NCBI RefSeq assembly: GCF_009711405.1
Contig: NZ_SMLW01000644.1
Coordinates: 1-33,414, forward strand
Direction: 5' to 3'
DNA: 33,414 nt
DNA from: Fulvivirga kasyanovii
GTDB taxonomy: Bacteria > Bacteroidota > Bacteroidia > Cytophagales > Cyclobacteriaceae
Position 1 is the first letter of the stretch. Each line of letters opens with the position of its first letter. The position numbers were made by a program, and so were the translations under genes. Shown here one piece after another: positions 33,109 to 33,414 of this stretch. The notes under the pieces are model-generated. The model did no database searches, was not told the origin of the DNA, and saw nothing but the letters and a program-made list of their open reading frames with translations.

Positions 33109-33339
33109 CTACTTCTTCGAGCCACCAATACACCAGATGCAATCATGTATACCCTCTTTGTGGGCGTCCTGCAAGGACCTGCAAGGCAGATCGTCACCAT
33201 GCTTCATAATGTCATTGATCTGGCAATTGGTTTTTACATTAAAAAGGTCGTGAACTTCTTTTTTGGAGTTGTCGATCAGATATCTCTCCCCATTCATATT
33301 TCCCCGGTGAGTGATGAGTACGCTTCGTGCCTGTTCCAT
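33109..33339 (-). CDS. Small Cys-containing protein with C-x2-C motif near the C terminus
   Basis: 76 residues from the ATG at 33339. An alternative ATG at 33297 would give 62 residues and a more usual leader, since the promoter fit at 33346-33375 would place transcription start almost at the first ATG. Four cysteines: Cys39 (TNCQINDI), Cys53 (LPCRSLQDAH) and Cys67/Cys70 in HDCIWCIGGSKK. The KEVHDL and TNCQINDIM segments look like a small Bacteroidota family I cannot name. The cysteines might bind zinc or iron; this is inference only. Confidence 0.7.
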   Translation of the reverse strand: MEQARSVLITHRGNMNGERYLIDNSKKEVHDLFNVKTNCQINDIMKHGDDLPCRSLQDAHKEGIHDCIWCIGGSKK

Positions 33340-33345
33340 TTGCAA

Positions 33346-33375
33346 AAAATTTAATTGGTTACATAAACAAATCAA
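33346..33375 (-). promoter_or_regulatory. Promoter of the small Cys-containing gene
   Basis: Minus strand TTG (33373-33375), exactly 19 bases, TAAATTTT (33346-33353), seven of eight with the -7 consensus. It ends only six bases before the ATG at 33339, implying a leaderless mRNA or use of the ATG at 33297. Confidence 0.45.
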
Positions 33376-33414
33376 AAAGCGGTTTGTGGGATGCAAAAGC
33401 AGAACACTTCTGAA

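Overview
The window looks like a chromosomal segment of a Bacteroidota bacterium, probably a marine or sediment Cytophagia-type organism. The evidence is a SusC/SusD pair, acidic residues just after lipobox cysteines, promoters of the form TTG-N19-TAnnTTTG, almost no Shine-Dalgarno sequences, and PKD-domain polysaccharide proteins. I saw no rRNA, tRNA, CRISPR array, insertion sequence or phage gene. Gene names and functions below were read from motifs only; no database search was run.

Layout. 1-2669 (+): the 3' part of a penicillin-acylase-family Ntn hydrolase, with an overlapping small membrane protein. 2701-4257 (-): an APH-type kinase-fold protein and a DUF4920-like lipoprotein, divergent from a secreted HExxH (DUF922-like) protein at 4368-4934 (+). 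4959-7934 (-): a PLP-dependent aromatic amino acid decarboxylase and a secreted M28 peptidase.

8033-20143 (-) is a polysaccharide utilisation locus (PUL), read SusC, SusD, duplicated PKD surface protein, PKD-GH16 lipoprotein, GH3 lipoprotein, second GH16, MFS sugar porter. The enzyme set points to laminarin or another beta-1,3-glucan. A lipid-anchored GH16 would cut the polymer at the surface. SusD and the PKD protein would hold the fragments and SusC would import them. The soluble GH16 and the GH3 would finish hydrolysis in the periplasm, and the MFS porter would take up glucose. A divergent 970-residue regulator (20437-23349, +) with beta-propeller repeats outside, one membrane helix and a LuxR-type HTH inside is the likely sensor. 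A LacI/cre-like palindrome lies between susC and the regulator, and a second with the same core precedes the MFS gene, so a second, LacI-type control layer encoded elsewhere is possible.

23385-25440 (-): STAS/SEC14-like protein, SRPBCC-domain protein, and a two-domain FKBP lipoprotein with a clear terminator. 25650-27735 (-): a compact alkylation-repair operon in which the parts of Ada are separate genes: AraC-OGT fusion, 2OG-Fe(II) oxygenase, a free Ada-type zinc domain, and a 77-residue protein. 28084-31327: small membrane protein, extended SDR, DJ-1/PfpI protein and WrbA quinone reductase, a stress-flavoured group. 31414-33339 (-): MscS channel, a three-helix membrane protein and a small Cys-rich protein. 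Several intergenic inverted repeats in the last 6 kb and inside the PUL are not explained by simple terminators and are listed as findings.
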